NCBI GenBank assembly: GCA_006226895.1
Contig: SBFN01000151.1
Span: forward strand, 1-19,722
DNA length: 19,722 nucleotides
Origin: Deltaproteobacteria bacterium
GTDB taxonomy: Bacteria > Desulfobacterota > Desulfuromonadia > Desulfuromonadales > BM103
Direction of reading: 5' to 3'
A program made the position numbers and the translations under genes. Under the pieces are notes generated by a model. That model was not told the origin of the DNA. It saw only the letters and a list, made by a program, of their open reading frames with translations, and did not search any database. Below are positions 1-8,960 of this stretch, piece after piece (within the stretch, counting starts at the first letter, position 1; each line of letters starts with the position of its first letter).

Positions 1-123
1 CTGGTTTTGGTCAAGGATAATGAGATCCTCTGGGTTGTCGGCATGCGCCGGTCTGAGGAGCAGAGACCCTTGCCGGGCGAGCAGGTTTTAAGGTTCGAAA
101 TTAAGACTAAAGTCGACTCATAA
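1..123 (+). CDS. tilS: tRNA(Ile)-lysidine synthase, C-terminal end (partial)
   Basis: Only the last 40 codons are in the window; the gene runs in from the left and stops with TAA at 121-123. The visible residues include ILWVVGMRRSEE and a basic/hydrophobic end (VLRFEIKTKVDS), which resemble the small C-terminal domain of TilS. TilS modifies C34 of the AUA-reading tRNA(Ile) to lysidine in the cytoplasm. The position directly before ftsH supports the call, because tilS-ftsH is a common arrangement in Geobacter-type genomes and many other bacteria. The catalytic PP-loop domain is outside the window, so the assignment rests on the tail and the context. Confidence 0.72.
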   Translation: MVLVKDNEILWVVGMRRSEEQRPLPGEQVLRFEIKTKVDS

Positions 124-210
124 TCGACTTGTGAAAGGTGCACCGATATGATAAAGTTTCCAGTGCTTTTAAAACGCCAAACACCATATATTTCAGGTGT
201 TTTCAGCCTT

Positions 211-216
211 AGGGGG
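211..216 (+). promoter_or_regulatory. Shine-Dalgarno site fixing the ftsH start
   Basis: AGGGGG lies 4 nt before the GTG at 221. An in-frame GTG at 197 would add eight residues but has no comparable site in front of it. The start at 221 gives the usual FtsH N-terminus [12 protein letters not shown]. Confidence 0.7.
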
Positions 217-220
217 TAAC

Positions 221-2065
221 GTGAATCAGTTTTACAAGAATTTAGCTCTTTGGCTGGTCATCTCGCTAGTGATGATCATGCTGTTCAATATGATGACCCA
301 GCAGGGTCGCGAACTCAAACCTGTTCCATATACGACCTTCCTGGCGGCCCTGGAAGAGGGTGAGATCGCAGATGTGACTATCCAGGGTTCCAACCTTGAG
401 GGAACCTACGCTGATGGCTCAGCATTCAAGACTTATGCTCCGGATGATCCCGATCTGATCAGTATGTTACGTGAGCAGGGTGTCGCCATCGAAGCAGAAC
501 CCGATGAAGGCAGCAGCTTCTGGATGTCCCTTTTGGTCTCGTGGGGGCCAATTCTTCTCTTGATCGCCGTCTGGATCTTCTTTATGCGACAGATGCAGTC
601 TGGTGGTGGCAAGGCTATGAGCTTTGGTAAGAGTCGGGCCAAGCTGCTCAGTGAGTCTCAGGCCAAGATAACCTTTAACGACGTGGCCGGGATTGATGAG
701 GCAAAGGATGAGTTGGAAGAGGTTGTTTCTTTTCTGAAGGACCCTAAAAAGTTCTCCCGCCTCGGTGGCCGTATCCCTAAAGGGGTGTTGCTGGTCGGTT
801 CTCCTGGTACAGGCAAGACACTCCTCGGTCGGGCAATTGCCGGTGAAGCAGGAGTGCCATTTTTCTCTATCTCCGGTTCTGATTTCGTTGAAATGTTTGT
901 CGGTGTAGGCGCCAGTCGAGTGCGTGACCTCTTTGTCCAGGGTAAGAAGAATGCTCCCTGTATTATCTTTATTGATGAGATTGATGCTGTTGGTCGCCAT
1001 CGTGGTGCCGGCATGGGGGGCGGTCATGATGAGCGTGAGCAAACCCTTAACCAACTCCTTGTCGAGATGGACGGCTTCGAGTCGAATGAAGGCGTTATCC
1101 TGATTGCCGCCACCAACCGTCCGGACGTTCTTGACCCGGCTCTCTTGCGTCCTGGCCGTTTCGACCGTCAGGTCGTGGTGCCAAGACCGGATGTTCGTGG
1201 TCGTCTCAAGATTTTACAGGTGCACGCACGCAAGGTTCCCCTGGGTGAGGACGTTGAGCTCGAAGTCATTGCCAAAGGAACACCCGGCTTTTCTGGTGCC
1301 GACCTTGAGAACTTGGTTAACGAAGCCGCCTTGCTTGCTGCCCGCGCCGATAAAAGTGAAGTCAACAGGCAAGACCTTGAATCTGCCAAGGATAAGGTCA
1401 TGATGGGTGCCGAGCGCCGCTCCATGGTTATCACCGAGGAAGAGAAGAAGGTGACAGCCTATCATGAAGCGGGGCACGCCCTGGTTGCCATGTATATTCC
1501 TGGAGCCGATCCGGTCCATAAAGTTTCGATTATCCCTCGCGGCCGCGCTATGGGGGTCACCATGTATTTGCCCGAGGAAGAAAAATATAATGAAACTGCG
1601 GAGGGTCTGAATATTAAAATCTGTACGCTGCTTGGTGGCCGGATTGCCGAAGAACTGGTTTTTGAAAGTGTTACCAGCGGCGCCTCAAATGACCTCGAGC
1701 GCGCGACTGCAATCGCTCGCAAAATGGTCTGTGAGTGGGGCATGAGCGAGAAACTTGGTCCTCTGTCTTATGGTGAAAAAGAGGGCGAGGTTTTCCTCGG
1801 CCGTGATTATGGCCACGTCAAGAATTACAGTGAGGCGACTGCTTTTTCCATTGATGAAGAAATTCGCCGCATCGTCGAGGAAAACTATGTCCGGACTCGT
1901 GACCTCTTGTCGCAACACAAAGATGCTCTGATCGAAGTTTCTGAGACCTTGCTGGAGCGTGAGAATATGGATGGCAGTGAGATTAAGGCCATGATCTTTG
2001 CTGAGGAGGTGCCTGCTGAAGAGGCTGGCGATACTCCTGCCGAGACAGCTGCTGTTGAGGAATGA
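221..2065 (+). CDS. ftsH: ATP-dependent zinc metalloprotease FtsH
   Basis: Membrane-anchored AAA+ protease that forms hexamers and degrades misfolded membrane proteins and regulatory proteins on the cytoplasmic side. From the GTG at 221 the product is 614 aa, a normal length. Two membrane segments (about 8-25 and 103-123) flank a short periplasmic domain. The AAA domain follows: Walker A GSPGTGKT at 193-200, Walker B IIFIDE at 248-253, and the second region of homology with [19 protein letters not shown] from 297. The protease domain has HEAGH at 415-419 and the third zinc ligand region NDLERAT (Asp491). The C-terminus is a Glu/Ala-rich tail. Walker A has Ser where most FtsH proteins have Pro (GPPGTGKT); the catalytic Gly-Lys-Thr is intact. 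The stop overlaps the folP start (ATGA), so the two are probably translationally coupled. Confidence 0.97.
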   Translation: MNQFYKNLALWLVISLVMIMLFNMMTQQGRELKPVPYTTFLAALEEGEIADVTIQGSNLEGTYADGSAFKTYAPDDPDLISMLREQGVAIEAEPDEGSSFWMSLLVSWGPILLLIAVWIFFMRQMQSGGGKAMSFGKSRAKLLSESQAKITFNDVAGIDEAKDELEEVVSFLKDPKKFSRLGGRIPKGVLLVGSPGTGKTLLGRAIAGEAGVPFFSISGSDFVEMFVGVGASRVRDLFVQGKKNAPCIIFIDEIDAVGRHRGAGMGGGHDEREQTLNQLLVEMDGFESNEGVILIAATNRPDVLDPALLRPGRFDRQVVVPRPDVRGRLKILQVHARKVPLGEDVELEVIAKGTPGFSGADLENLVNEAALLAARADKSEVNRQDLESAKDKVMMGAERRSMVITEEEKKVTAYHEAGHALVAMYIPGADPVHKVSIIPRGRAMGVTMYLPEEEKYNETAEGLNIKICTLLGGRIAEELVFESVTSGASNDLERATAIARKMVCEWGMSEKLGPLSYGEKEGEVFLGRDYGHVKNYSEATAFSIDEEIRRIVEENYVRTRDLLSQHKDALIEVSETLLERENMDGSEIKAMIFAEEVPAEEAGDTPAETAAVEE

Positions 2066-2967
2066 TTAAAGGGCTGGTCGCACATCATGGTACGCCGCAA
2101 ACCTATCTTGCCGGGCGAACCTTGCGACTCGATTTACAGGCTCCCTGTATTGTCGGTATCCTGAATGTGACACCTGACTCATTTTCGGATGGCGGTCGCT
2201 TTTGCTCGGTTGCCGAGGCTCTTGAGCAGGCGCGTAGCATGGCCCGTGAGGGCGCTGCCCTGATTGACATCGGTGGCGAAAGTACCCGGCCCGGGGCTCC
2301 ATCGGTCAACGAGGCTGAAGAGCTTGATCGGGTCATGCCGGTGGTTGAAGCCTTGACCCGGGAACTGGATTTGCCGCTCTCCATTGATACGACCAAGAGC
2401 ACGGTTGCTGCAGCTGCCGTCTCCTCCGGGGCCGAGTTTGTTAACGACATCAGTGGCTTGTCTTATGATCCACAAATGGCCGATGTTGTCGCAGCCTCCG
2501 GGGCAGGTTTGATCGTGATGCATACCCGAGGCAGGCCGGCAACCATGCAGCAGAACATTGATTATGAAGACCTGGTCGGAGAGGTCGTCTCTTCACTAAA
2601 GAAAAGTGTCCGCTGCGCAGAACAGGCGGGCGTGGCGCTTGATAAAATTGCTGTAGATCCAGGCATCGGTTTTGGTAAAGATGCCGCTGGTAATCTTGAA
2701 CTGTTGCGGCAGACGGCAACCCTGGCGGAGTTGGGACGACCGATACTCCTGGGGACATCACGAAAAAGTTTTATCGGCCAGGTCCTCGATCAAAAGGTTC
2801 CGGCGGATCGTTTGATTGGAACTATGGCCACGCTTGCCCTCGGTTACGCAGGGGGCGCCCGCATGTTTCGGGTCCATGATGTTGCTGCTGCGCGTCAGAC
2901 TGTATTGATGGCTCAGGCTGTCTGTGACGGAGCGGAGTGGGTAGCGACCAAGCCTTCCTTATTGTAG
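2062..2967 (+). CDS. folP: Dihydropteroate synthase
   Basis: Condenses 6-hydroxymethyl-7,8-dihydropterin pyrophosphate with p-aminobenzoate to give 7,8-dihydropteroate in folate synthesis; it is the sulfonamide target. The 301-residue protein carries the family motifs in order: [14 protein letters not shown] (32-45), [11 protein letters not shown] (69-79), SIDTTKS (107-113), FVNDISGL (126-133), DPGIGFGKD (199-207) and [11 protein letters not shown] (229-239). The N-terminus is about 25 residues longer than a minimal FolP, as is common in this group. The start ATG overlaps the ftsH stop by 4 nt. A 16-nt gap separates it from cdaA. Confidence 0.96.
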   Translation: MIKGLVAHHGTPQTYLAGRTLRLDLQAPCIVGILNVTPDSFSDGGRFCSVAEALEQARSMAREGAALIDIGGESTRPGAPSVNEAEELDRVMPVVEALTRELDLPLSIDTTKSTVAAAAVSSGAEFVNDISGLSYDPQMADVVAASGAGLIVMHTRGRPATMQQNIDYEDLVGEVVSSLKKSVRCAEQAGVALDKIAVDPGIGFGKDAAGNLELLRQTATLAELGRPILLGTSRKSFIGQVLDQKVPADRLIGTMATLALGYAGGARMFRVHDVAAARQTVLMAQAVCDGAEWVATKPSLL

Positions 2968-2983
2968 ACAGGGGATGTACTGA

Positions 2984-3763
2984 ATGTTTGAGATGTTGAC
3001 AAATTTCCGATGGCTTCTGGATTTGTTTGACATCTTTCTGGTCGCTTTTATTATTTACCGGATTTTACTCCTTATTCAAGGCACCAGGGCCGTGCAGATG
3101 TTGGTCGGTCTCGCTGTGCTTTTGATGGTCTACGTTGCTTCACAAGTTGGCGGCCTCTACACCCTCAACTGGATTCTTAATAATTTTCTCTCCTCGATCA
3201 TTCTGGTGATCGTCGTCCTTTTTCAACACGATATCCGTCGCGCACTGATTCATGTCGGTCGCAATCCGTTCTTTGCCGATCTCTCTTTTCGTGAAGAAAC
3301 CCGCGTTATCGATGAGTTATGCAGGAGCTGTGTTGCTCTTGCGCAGGGGCAGCTTGGGGCCCTGATCGTCATTGAACGTGAAACAGGTCTTAACGACTTT
3401 CTCGATGTCGGTGTTGAGTTGGATGCCAAGCCGTCCAGTGACTTGATCCATTCGATCTTCAATACCGCGTCACCCATCCACGATGGCGCTGTAATAATTC
3501 AGCGAGGCCGGATTACGCGGGCGGGTTGTTTCCTGCCTCTGACCCAGAACCTCGATATCAGTCCGCGTTATGGAACCCGTCATCGTGCCGCGATCGGGTT
3601 GACGGAGCTGGTTGATGCTGTCGTCATTGTTGTTTCAGAGGAAACCGGGTTCATCTCAGTGGTTGTGGGCGGCAAGATAACCCGTGACCTGGAAGTGACG
3701 ACCTTGAAAAAAGTTCTTAAACGTCTGCTTGAGCCGCGACGTAAACGCGGTGCGAAGAGTTGA
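2984..3763 (+). CDS. cdaA: Diadenylate cyclase CdaA (c-di-AMP synthase)
   Basis: Makes cyclic di-AMP from two ATP at the inner membrane. The 259-residue product has three N-terminal membrane segments (about 11-31, 38-55 and 61-81) and then a DAC (DisA_N-type) domain. Both catalytic signatures are present: HDGAVII with DGA at 167-169, and GTRHRAAIG with RHR at 199-201. A short basic tail (EPRRKRGAKS) ends the protein. AGGGG at 2970-2974 is the ribosome binding site, 9 nt before ATG. cdaA is followed by cdaR and glmM, the arrangement known from Firmicutes, where CdaR and GlmM modulate CdaA. The same order here suggests a conserved link between c-di-AMP and cell-wall precursor supply. No c-di-AMP receptor was recognised in the window. 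Confidence 0.95.
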   Translation: MFEMLTNFRWLLDLFDIFLVAFIIYRILLLIQGTRAVQMLVGLAVLLMVYVASQVGGLYTLNWILNNFLSSIILVIVVLFQHDIRRALIHVGRNPFFADLSFREETRVIDELCRSCVALAQGQLGALIVIERETGLNDFLDVGVELDAKPSSDLIHSIFNTASPIHDGAVIIQRGRITRAGCFLPLTQNLDISPRYGTRHRAAIGLTELVDAVVIVVSEETGFISVVVGGKITRDLEVTTLKKVLKRLLEPRRKRGAKS

Positions 3764-3765
3764 CC

Positions 3766-4482
3766 ATGATCGACAAAATTTTTGAAAATTGGTTGTTGAA
3801 ATTTATCTCTTTGGCTTTCGCCGTGGTCCTGTGGTTTTTTGTCATGGGAGAAAGCCGCATGGAAGTTAACCATATCGTGCCGCTCGAATACGAAAATCTC
3901 CCACCAAAGTTGATGATTGCGAGTGAGGTCCCGACCTCGGTTGCCATCCGCATTAGCGGGCCACGTGCCATGCAAATGAATCTTAGCCCGGGAGATATCA
4001 GCCTTTCCGTAGACTTGACAGGACTTTCTGCGGGAGTGACCTCTTTCAAACGTCTTGAGGAAAGTCTTAATATTCCGAGTGGTTTGAAGATTACCCGGAT
4101 TTCTCCGTCGTATGTTGATGTCAAGCTTGAGCGGGTGCGGGAACGTGAAGTTCCTGTTCGAGTCGTGATGACCGGAGAGCCGGCGGTCGGGTTTATTGTT
4201 AAATCTTCTAAAGCCGTACCCGGGAAAGTGGCTGTAGCCGGGGCTGAAAGCGAGCTTAAAGGCGTGGCAGAGGTCGTTACCGAAGGCATCGACCTAACTA
4301 ACGTCCAGGAGAGCTTCTCCCAGGCCGTGGCTATCAGCTATATTGGCAACTACACCGATCTGAAGGAAACCAAAACCGTCGAAGTGCAGGTCGTAATTCA
4401 GCCTGACCCTGACTACGTGCCACCACAACCTGAAGTGGAAACAACAGAAGAAACCGAGCCAGAAGGGGAAACAGCAAAGTAA
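3766..4482 (+). CDS. cdaR: YbbR-domain protein CdaR, regulator of CdaA
   Basis: Membrane-anchored extracytoplasmic protein of the YbbR/CdaR family. The 238 residues contain one N-terminal membrane segment (about 9-29, ending ...[11 protein letters not shown]), then two YbbR-like beta domains (about 35-120 and 125-210). A Pro/Glu/Thr-rich acidic tail of about 28 residues follows. A TTG at 3760 is also in frame, but the ATG at 3766 is preferred: GAAGAG at 3754-3759 lies 6 nt before it. In Firmicutes CdaR binds CdaA and tunes its activity; the role here is inferred from family and position. It starts 3 nt after the cdaA stop, and its own stop overlaps the glmM start by one base (TAATG). Confidence 0.88.
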   Translation: MIDKIFENWLLKFISLAFAVVLWFFVMGESRMEVNHIVPLEYENLPPKLMIASEVPTSVAIRISGPRAMQMNLSPGDISLSVDLTGLSAGVTSFKRLEESLNIPSGLKITRISPSYVDVKLERVREREVPVRVVMTGEPAVGFIVKSSKAVPGKVAVAGAESELKGVAEVVTEGIDLTNVQESFSQAVAISYIGNYTDLKETKTVEVQVVIQPDPDYVPPQPEVETTEETEPEGETAK

Positions 4483-5852
4483 TGGCAAAGCAATTATTTG
4501 GAACAGACGGGGTGCGTGGCGTCGCCAATATTCACCCGATCACGACTGAAATGGCTATGCAGATTGGTCGCGCAGCCGCTTACGTCTTTAAACACGAAGA
4601 TCGACGAAGCAGAATCGTGATTGGTAAAGATACGCGTCTGTCCGGTTACATGATAGAGAATGCGTTGGCCGCAGGAATATGTTCCATGGGTGTTGATGTT
4701 CTTTTGGTCGGTCCTTTGCCGACCCCGGGCATTGCTTTTATTACTGCATCTATGCGTGCGGATGCCGGTGTGGTTATCTCCGCTTCGCACAATCCTTACC
4801 AGGACAACGGTATCAAGTTTTTTGCAAGGGACGGTTTTAAGCTTCCGGATGAAATGGAACTGCAGATAGAAGATCTGATCTTTTCGGATCGGATCGATTC
4901 ACTGCGCCCAACAGCTGAGGAAGTAGGTAAGGCTTTTCGCGTTGACGACGCCATAGGCCGTTATATCGTCTTTCTGAAGCATACTTTTCCCAGAGAGCTT
5001 GATCTGACTGGACTTAAAATCGTGTTGGATTGTGGCCATGGCGCCGCTTATCGCGTGGCTCCTGCTGTCCTTGAGGAGTTGGGCGCTGAAGTGTTCGCTT
5101 ATGGCGTCAATCCGAATGGCACCAATATTAACGATGGTTGTGGCTCCACACACCCCGAAGTGATCTCTGCTGCTGTGCGTGAGCATGGCGCTGATCTGGG
5201 GATTGCTCTTGATGGTGATGCCGACCGTTGCATTTTTGTTGATGAAAATGGTGAAGAAGTTGATGGCGATCATATTATGGCAATTTGCGGCATCGACATG
5301 ATCAAACGCAATAAGCTGCCGCAGAATACGGTGGTTGGCACTGTTATGTCGAATATGGGGCTGGATATTGCCATGAGAAAGGCCGGTGGCCAGGTGGTTA
5401 AAACCGATGTAGGTGATCGTTACGTGGTGGAAGAGATGCGTCGCAGCGGTTATCGTTTCGGTGGGGAACAGTCCGGTCACATGGTTTTCCTGGATCACAA
5501 TACGACCGGCGACGGCATGATCTCAGCGTTACAGATCCTGGCTATTCTGCAAAAAAGCGATCAGCCGCTTTCCGTGTTGGCTTCGGTGATGACGGCCTTA
5601 CCTCAAGTTCTGGTTAACGTTCGTGTGCGGGAGCGGCGCGCCATTAAGGAACTGCCTGAAGTTGAAGCGTTGATTTCAGCTGTAGAGACACGTCTGGGTG
5701 ATACCGGGCGGGTCCTTATCCGTTATTCCGGTACAGAGCCCTTGATGAGAATTATGCTTGAGGGACAGGATCAGGCTGAAATTACCGGGATGGCTAATGA
5801 AATAGCTGCGCTTGTTGAAGGGACGATCGGCGAAGGAACAACAGGAGACTGA
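4482..5852 (+). CDS. glmM: Phosphoglucosamine mutase
   Basis: Interconverts glucosamine-6-phosphate and glucosamine-1-phosphate on the way to UDP-GlcNAc, needed for peptidoglycan and LPS. The protein has 456 residues. It begins [13 protein letters not shown], has the phosphoserine loop [13 protein letters not shown] with Ser102, the Mg-binding loop DGDADR at 244-249, the sugar-binding FGGEQSGH, and the phosphate-binding [12 protein letters not shown] near the C-terminus. All four alpha-D-phosphohexomutase signatures are intact. The coding region is fused by a one-base overlap to cdaR upstream, with only a loosely spaced AGGGG (4464-4468), which suggests translational coupling. The pairing with cdaA/cdaR matches the c-di-AMP control module. 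Confidence 0.97.
   Translation: MAKQLFGTDGVRGVANIHPITTEMAMQIGRAAAYVFKHEDRRSRIVIGKDTRLSGYMIENALAAGICSMGVDVLLVGPLPTPGIAFITASMRADAGVVISASHNPYQDNGIKFFARDGFKLPDEMELQIEDLIFSDRIDSLRPTAEEVGKAFRVDDAIGRYIVFLKHTFPRELDLTGLKIVLDCGHGAAYRVAPAVLEELGAEVFAYGVNPNGTNINDGCGSTHPEVISAAVREHGADLGIALDGDADRCIFVDENGEEVDGDHIMAICGIDMIKRNKLPQNTVVGTVMSNMGLDIAMRKAGGQVVKTDVGDRYVVEEMRRSGYRFGGEQSGHMVFLDHNTTGDGMISALQILAILQKSDQPLSVLASVMTALPQVLVNVRVRERRAIKELPEVEALISAVETRLGDTGRVLIRYSGTEPLMRIMLEGQDQAEITGMANEIAALVEGTIGEGTTGD
5843..5847 (+). promoter_or_regulatory. Shine-Dalgarno site fixing the pdxJ start
   Basis: AGGAG lies 6 nt before the ATG at 5854. The open frame extends 42 nt further upstream to a TTG inside glmM. The site and the standard PdxJ N-terminus ([20 protein letters not shown]) both favour 5854. 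Confidence 0.75.
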
Positions 5853-5853
5853 T

Positions 5854-6570
5854 ATGGCCAAGTTGGGTGTTAACGTCGATCACATAGCAACTATCCGGCA
5901 AGCCAGAGGCGGTACGGAGCCGGATCCTGTTACCGCCGCTGCAATGGCTGAGTTGGCCGGTGCCGATGGGATAACCGTTCACTTACGCGAGGACCGCCGG
6001 CACATTCAGGACCGCGATGTCATGTTGCTGCGTCGTACCGTACAGACCCATTTGAACCTAGAGATGGCATCGACTGACGAAATGGTCGCGATCGCCATGA
6101 AAGTCGTCCCCGATTACGTGACCCTGGTTCCGGAAAAACGTCAGGAGCTTACCACCGAAGGCGGCCTCGACGTTGTGAAACACAAGGACAAATTATCTCG
6201 CCATATCGATCTTTTACATCAGGCCGGTATCACCGTAAGCCTTTTTGTGGATCCCGATCTTGAACAACTGAAAGCTTCGACCAGGGTGAAGGCGGATTTT
6301 ATAGAGATACATACCGGAAGCTACTGTGATGCCAAGGGCAAAGCCCAGGTGGCAGAGTTGACCAAGATTGAGGAAGCGATTAAGGCCGGCAAAAAGCTGG
6401 GTCTTGGCGTAAATGCCGGACATGGGCTTAACTATCAGAACATCCGGCCAGTGCTGGCGCTGGGTGGGGTAGAAGAATACAACATTGGTCATAGCATTAT
6501 ATCGCGGGCGGTTCTGGTCGGTCTTGACCGGGCTGTGCGGGAAATGTCTGAACTGGTACGTGGAAGCTGA
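5854..6570 (+). CDS. pdxJ: Pyridoxine 5'-phosphate synthase
   Basis: Condenses 1-deoxy-D-xylulose-5-phosphate with 3-amino-2-oxopropyl phosphate to form pyridoxine 5'-phosphate, the last ring-forming step of the DXP-dependent vitamin B6 pathway. The 238-residue TIM barrel shows [17 protein letters not shown] (4-20), the catalytic [11 protein letters not shown] with His43, NLEMA with Glu70, and the C-terminal [10 protein letters not shown] and [14 protein letters not shown] phosphate-site motifs. Length is typical. It starts one base after the glmM stop and is followed by acpS after 2 nt, so it sits within the same operon. Confidence 0.97.
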   Translation: MAKLGVNVDHIATIRQARGGTEPDPVTAAAMAELAGADGITVHLREDRRHIQDRDVMLLRRTVQTHLNLEMASTDEMVAIAMKVVPDYVTLVPEKRQELTTEGGLDVVKHKDKLSRHIDLLHQAGITVSLFVDPDLEQLKASTRVKADFIEIHTGSYCDAKGKAQVAELTKIEEAIKAGKKLGLGVNAGHGLNYQNIRPVLALGGVEEYNIGHSIISRAVLVGLDRAVREMSELVRGS

Positions 6571-6572
6571 TA

Positions 6573-6956
6573 ATGCCAATTGTCGGTTTGGGGACAGATC
6601 TGGCCAGGGTCGAACGATTCCGAAAGTTTGTTGTCGAGAATAAGACCGCCCTGTTGGGGCGGCTTTTTACCCAGGGCGAACGTGATTATGCTTTTGCCAA
6701 AAAAGACCCTGCCCCTCACCTGGCGGGACGATTTGCGGCCAAGGAATCTTGTCTGAAAGCCTTTGGCCTGGGTTGGCGAGAGGGGATCAGTTGGCACGAT
6801 ATGGAGGTTGTCCCCGATGAACTTGGCCGTCCTGATCTGCAGCTCTCCGGGCGTGCTGCCGAGATTGCAAACGCAAAGCAGGTTGGAGTGGTACACTTAT
6901 CCTATAGCCACGATGGAGACTATGCTGTTGCCACTGTGATTCTGGAACGTCTATGA
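6573..6956 (+). CDS. acpS: Holo-[acyl-carrier-protein] synthase
   Basis: Transfers 4'-phosphopantetheine from CoA to a serine of apo-ACP, activating fatty-acid synthesis. The product is 127 aa, typical for the AcpS class. It has the Mg-binding N-terminal GLGTDLARVERF and the catalytic RFAAKESCLKAFGLG, followed by the usual hydrophobic strand VHLSYSHDGDYAVATV. The neighbours pdxJ upstream and nnr downstream (ATGA overlap at 6953-6956) are a classic bacterial arrangement (pdxJ-acpS-nnr). Confidence 0.96.
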   Translation: MPIVGLGTDLARVERFRKFVVENKTALLGRLFTQGERDYAFAKKDPAPHLAGRFAAKESCLKAFGLGWREGISWHDMEVVPDELGRPDLQLSGRAAEIANAKQVGVVHLSYSHDGDYAVATVILERL

Positions 6957-8005
6957 AAGTCCTGACCGCTGCCCAAATGCAGGCGATTGACCGCCAGACA
7001 ATCGATGAGATCGGCATTCCCGGTGTCGTGCTGATGGAGAATGCCGGTCGTGGTGTCGCCGATGAAATTGTGCAGCGCTTTGCATCTGCAAATTCACCTC
7101 GTGCACTGGTCATGGCAGGTAAAGGCAATAATGGTGGTGATGGCTACGTGATTGCCAGACACCTTCTTGACCACGGATGGACAGTGCAAGTTCTGGCCCT
7201 GGCAGAGCGTGATGCCATCCAGGGGGACGCTGCCGTTCATCTGAGGGCTTTGGAGAATTGTAAAGGTCAGGTCGCCTTCATTGCTGATGGCGAAGCTCTG
7301 ATGGGGGCACTCGTTGACGTCGGCGACTTCACGGTTTTAATTGATGCTCTGTTCGGCACCGGGCTTACGAAGCCGGTACAAGGGGTCAACCGGAAGGCGA
7401 TCGAATGGCTTAATCAACAGTCGTCTCCTGTTGTTGCTGTTGACATCCCCTCTGGTGTAGATGCTTCGACTGGCCGGGTTCTGGGGGCTGCTGTAAATTC
7501 AACTTTAGCCGTCTCTTTTGCCTTTCCCAAAATTGGCCAGGTCAGCTATCCGGGAGCCGGCCTGGTCGGCGAGTTAGTGGTTGCGGATATCGGTATTCCG
7601 GTGCAAGTCTCCAGGCAAGTCTCTTCTGATTATATACTTGTCGGCGCGGATGAAGCCCGACGTTTGTTGCCGGTGCGCAATCATGATGGTCATAAGGGTA
7701 CCTTTGGCCATCTTCTGGTTCTGGCTGGGTCAACGGGCAAGTGTGGCGCCGCGGTGATGGCTGCAGAAACTGGATTGCGTGCTGGGGCTGGATTGGTGAC
7801 GTTGGCTTGCCCGCAAAGTGTCCAGCCGGGCATTGCTTCGCGACTGACAGAAGTGATGACTGCCCCTTTGTCAGATTTTCGGGGAGAAGCCAATCTCAAG
7901 GCTCTTGGTCATTTGCTATCCCTGACCGAAGGGAAGCAAGCCCTGGCCGTAGGCCCAGGGCTCGGGACCGGTAAAGAGGGTTCGTCATCTGATCGAGGAT
8001 TCTGA
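6953..8005 (+). CDS. nnr: NAD(P)HX epimerase plus start of dehydratase domain, frameshifted
   Basis: Bifunctional Nnr (YjeF) repairs hydrated NADH/NADPH: the N-terminal domain epimerises R/S-NAD(P)HX and the C-terminal domain is an ADP-dependent dehydratase. Visible here are the epimerase motifs MENAGRGVADEI, GKGNNGGDGYVIARHL, DALFGTGL and VDIPSGVDASTG. The first part of the dehydratase follows (HKGTFGHLLVLAG, AGLVTLACP, LAVGPGLGTG). After GPGLGTGKE the frame runs into GSSSDRGF and TGA at 8003-8005, while the remaining dehydratase residues continue in the +1 frame from 7980. The epimerase half is therefore complete and the dehydratase half is split. It is either a real disruption or a sequencing/assembly error; the sequence alone cannot decide. 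The start overlaps acpS by ATGA. Confidence 0.9.
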   Translation: MKVLTAAQMQAIDRQTIDEIGIPGVVLMENAGRGVADEIVQRFASANSPRALVMAGKGNNGGDGYVIARHLLDHGWTVQVLALAERDAIQGDAAVHLRALENCKGQVAFIADGEALMGALVDVGDFTVLIDALFGTGLTKPVQGVNRKAIEWLNQQSSPVVAVDIPSGVDASTGRVLGAAVNSTLAVSFAFPKIGQVSYPGAGLVGELVVADIGIPVQVSRQVSSDYILVGADEARRLLPVRNHDGHKGTFGHLLVLAGSTGKCGAAVMAAETGLRAGAGLVTLACPQSVQPGIASRLTEVMTAPLSDFRGEANLKALGHLLSLTEGKQALAVGPGLGTGKEGSSSDRGF

Positions 8006-8015
8006 ACTGCCAATA

Positions 8016-8498
8016 GTGATTGATGCTGATGGCCTGGCTGCACTGTGTGGTCATCTCAATATTGTTGAAGGACAGCTTGATCGTCAGATGGTCCTGACCC
8101 CTCATCCAGGCGAGATGGCGAGACTGACGGGGTTGTCGGTTGCGGAAATTCAGGCTGACCGTTTCAGCGTTGCTCGTGATTTTGCGATGCAAAATGGGGT
8201 GGTTCTGGTCCTCAAGGGGGCGCGTACTTTAATCGCCTCACCGGATGGAAAGGTGCGCATCAACACCACCGGACATGCAGGTCTGGCGAGCGGCGGTATG
8301 GGTGATGTGCTGACCGGTCTGATCGGTAGCCTTATAGCTCAAGGGCTGACGGCCTTTGATGCTTCGACGCTTGGCGTTTATCTACATGGTTTCGCTGCTG
8401 ACAGGCTGCAATCTGGTTTTGGCGATGCCGGGTTGCTGGCGACTGATGTTATGCGTGAAATCCCTGCTGCAAGGCAGGCTTTGGCAAAGGAGGCTTAA
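8016..8498 (+). pseudogene. nnr: Nnr dehydratase domain, C-terminal part displaced by frameshift
   Basis: This reading frame carries the rest of the ADP-dependent NAD(P)HX dehydratase: IDADGL at its start, LTPHPGEMARLTG, VLKGARTLIASPDG, and the nucleotide-binding/catalytic NTTGHAGLASGGMGDVLTG. Homologous residues (VRHLIEDSELPIV) extend upstream to 7980 in the same frame, so the GTG at 8016 is only the first available start codon, not a natural gene start. There is no Shine-Dalgarno site before it. With the 6953-8005 frame it would form one Nnr of about 515 residues, the expected length. The core motifs are undamaged, which points to a recent lesion or a sequence error. Confidence 0.85.
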
Positions 8499-8948
8499 AT
8501 GCTGACAGCTGGCGATATCATGACAACGCAGATATATACCGTACATCGGGATTCCGAAATCAAGGCTCTGGCTAAAGTTTTTGTTGAACGCAAGGTCAAC
8601 GCTCTGCCGGTTGTTGATGATGACGGCCGACTGGTTGGCATGGTGACCCAGACGGACCTTGTTGAACAGGACAAGCCCCTTCATATCCCTACAGTCATCT
8701 CTCTCTTTGATTGGGTTATCTATCTGGAGAGCCCGAAAAAGTTTTCAGAGGCCGTTCGTAAGGTGACTGCACGGAAAGTAGGTGAAATTTGCACCGCCGA
8801 TGTCGTGACCTGTTCGCCGGAAACTACGGTTTCCGAGGTTGCCAGCCTGATGGTCGATAACAAGGTTCACCTGATACCGGTGCTTAAAGAAGAACAGATA
8901 GTTGGTGTTGTGGCGCGTCTCGATGTTATTCGGAGTATGGGGTCTTAA
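8499..8948 (+). CDS. CBS-domain pair protein
   Basis: A small soluble protein of 149 aa made of two CBS motifs forming one Bateman module: residues about 1-60 (DIMTTQIYTVHRDSEI ... ALPVVDDDGRLVGMVTQTDL) and about 90-149 (DVVTCSPETTVSEVASLM ... IPVLKEEQIVGVVARLDVI). They are joined by a linker with FDWVIYLES. Such modules usually bind adenine nucleotides (AMP, ATP, c-di-AMP in some families) and act as energy or ligand sensors; the ligand here is unknown. A very strong ribosome binding site AAAGGAGG (8486-8493) sits 5 nt before ATG. It directly follows nnr and precedes tsaE. With cdaA in the same cluster, a c-di-AMP ligand is possible, but that is inference only. Confidence 0.9.
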   Translation: MLTAGDIMTTQIYTVHRDSEIKALAKVFVERKVNALPVVDDDGRLVGMVTQTDLVEQDKPLHIPTVISLFDWVIYLESPKKFSEAVRKVTARKVGEICTADVVTCSPETTVSEVASLMVDNKVHLIPVLKEEQIVGVVARLDVIRSMGS

Positions 8949-8960
8949 GGTTTGCAGGTT

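Noticed and set aside
797..820. FtsH Walker A with Ser in place of the usual second-position Pro (GSPGTGKT)
   Set aside because: The nucleotide-contacting Gly, Lys and Thr are intact and this position tolerates change; not worth a separate finding.
467..1054. Long antisense open frames inside ftsH and other genes (e.g. 195 aa at 467-1054, 199 aa at 4899-5498)
   Set aside because: They lie opposite well-supported genes, have no family motifs and no start signals; they are coding-strand shadows.
7970..8005. Programmed +1 frameshifting in nnr
   Set aside because: No slippery codon, internal Shine-Dalgarno or downstream structure of known programmed sites is evident, and Nnr is not known to use recoding; a mutation or sequence error is simpler.
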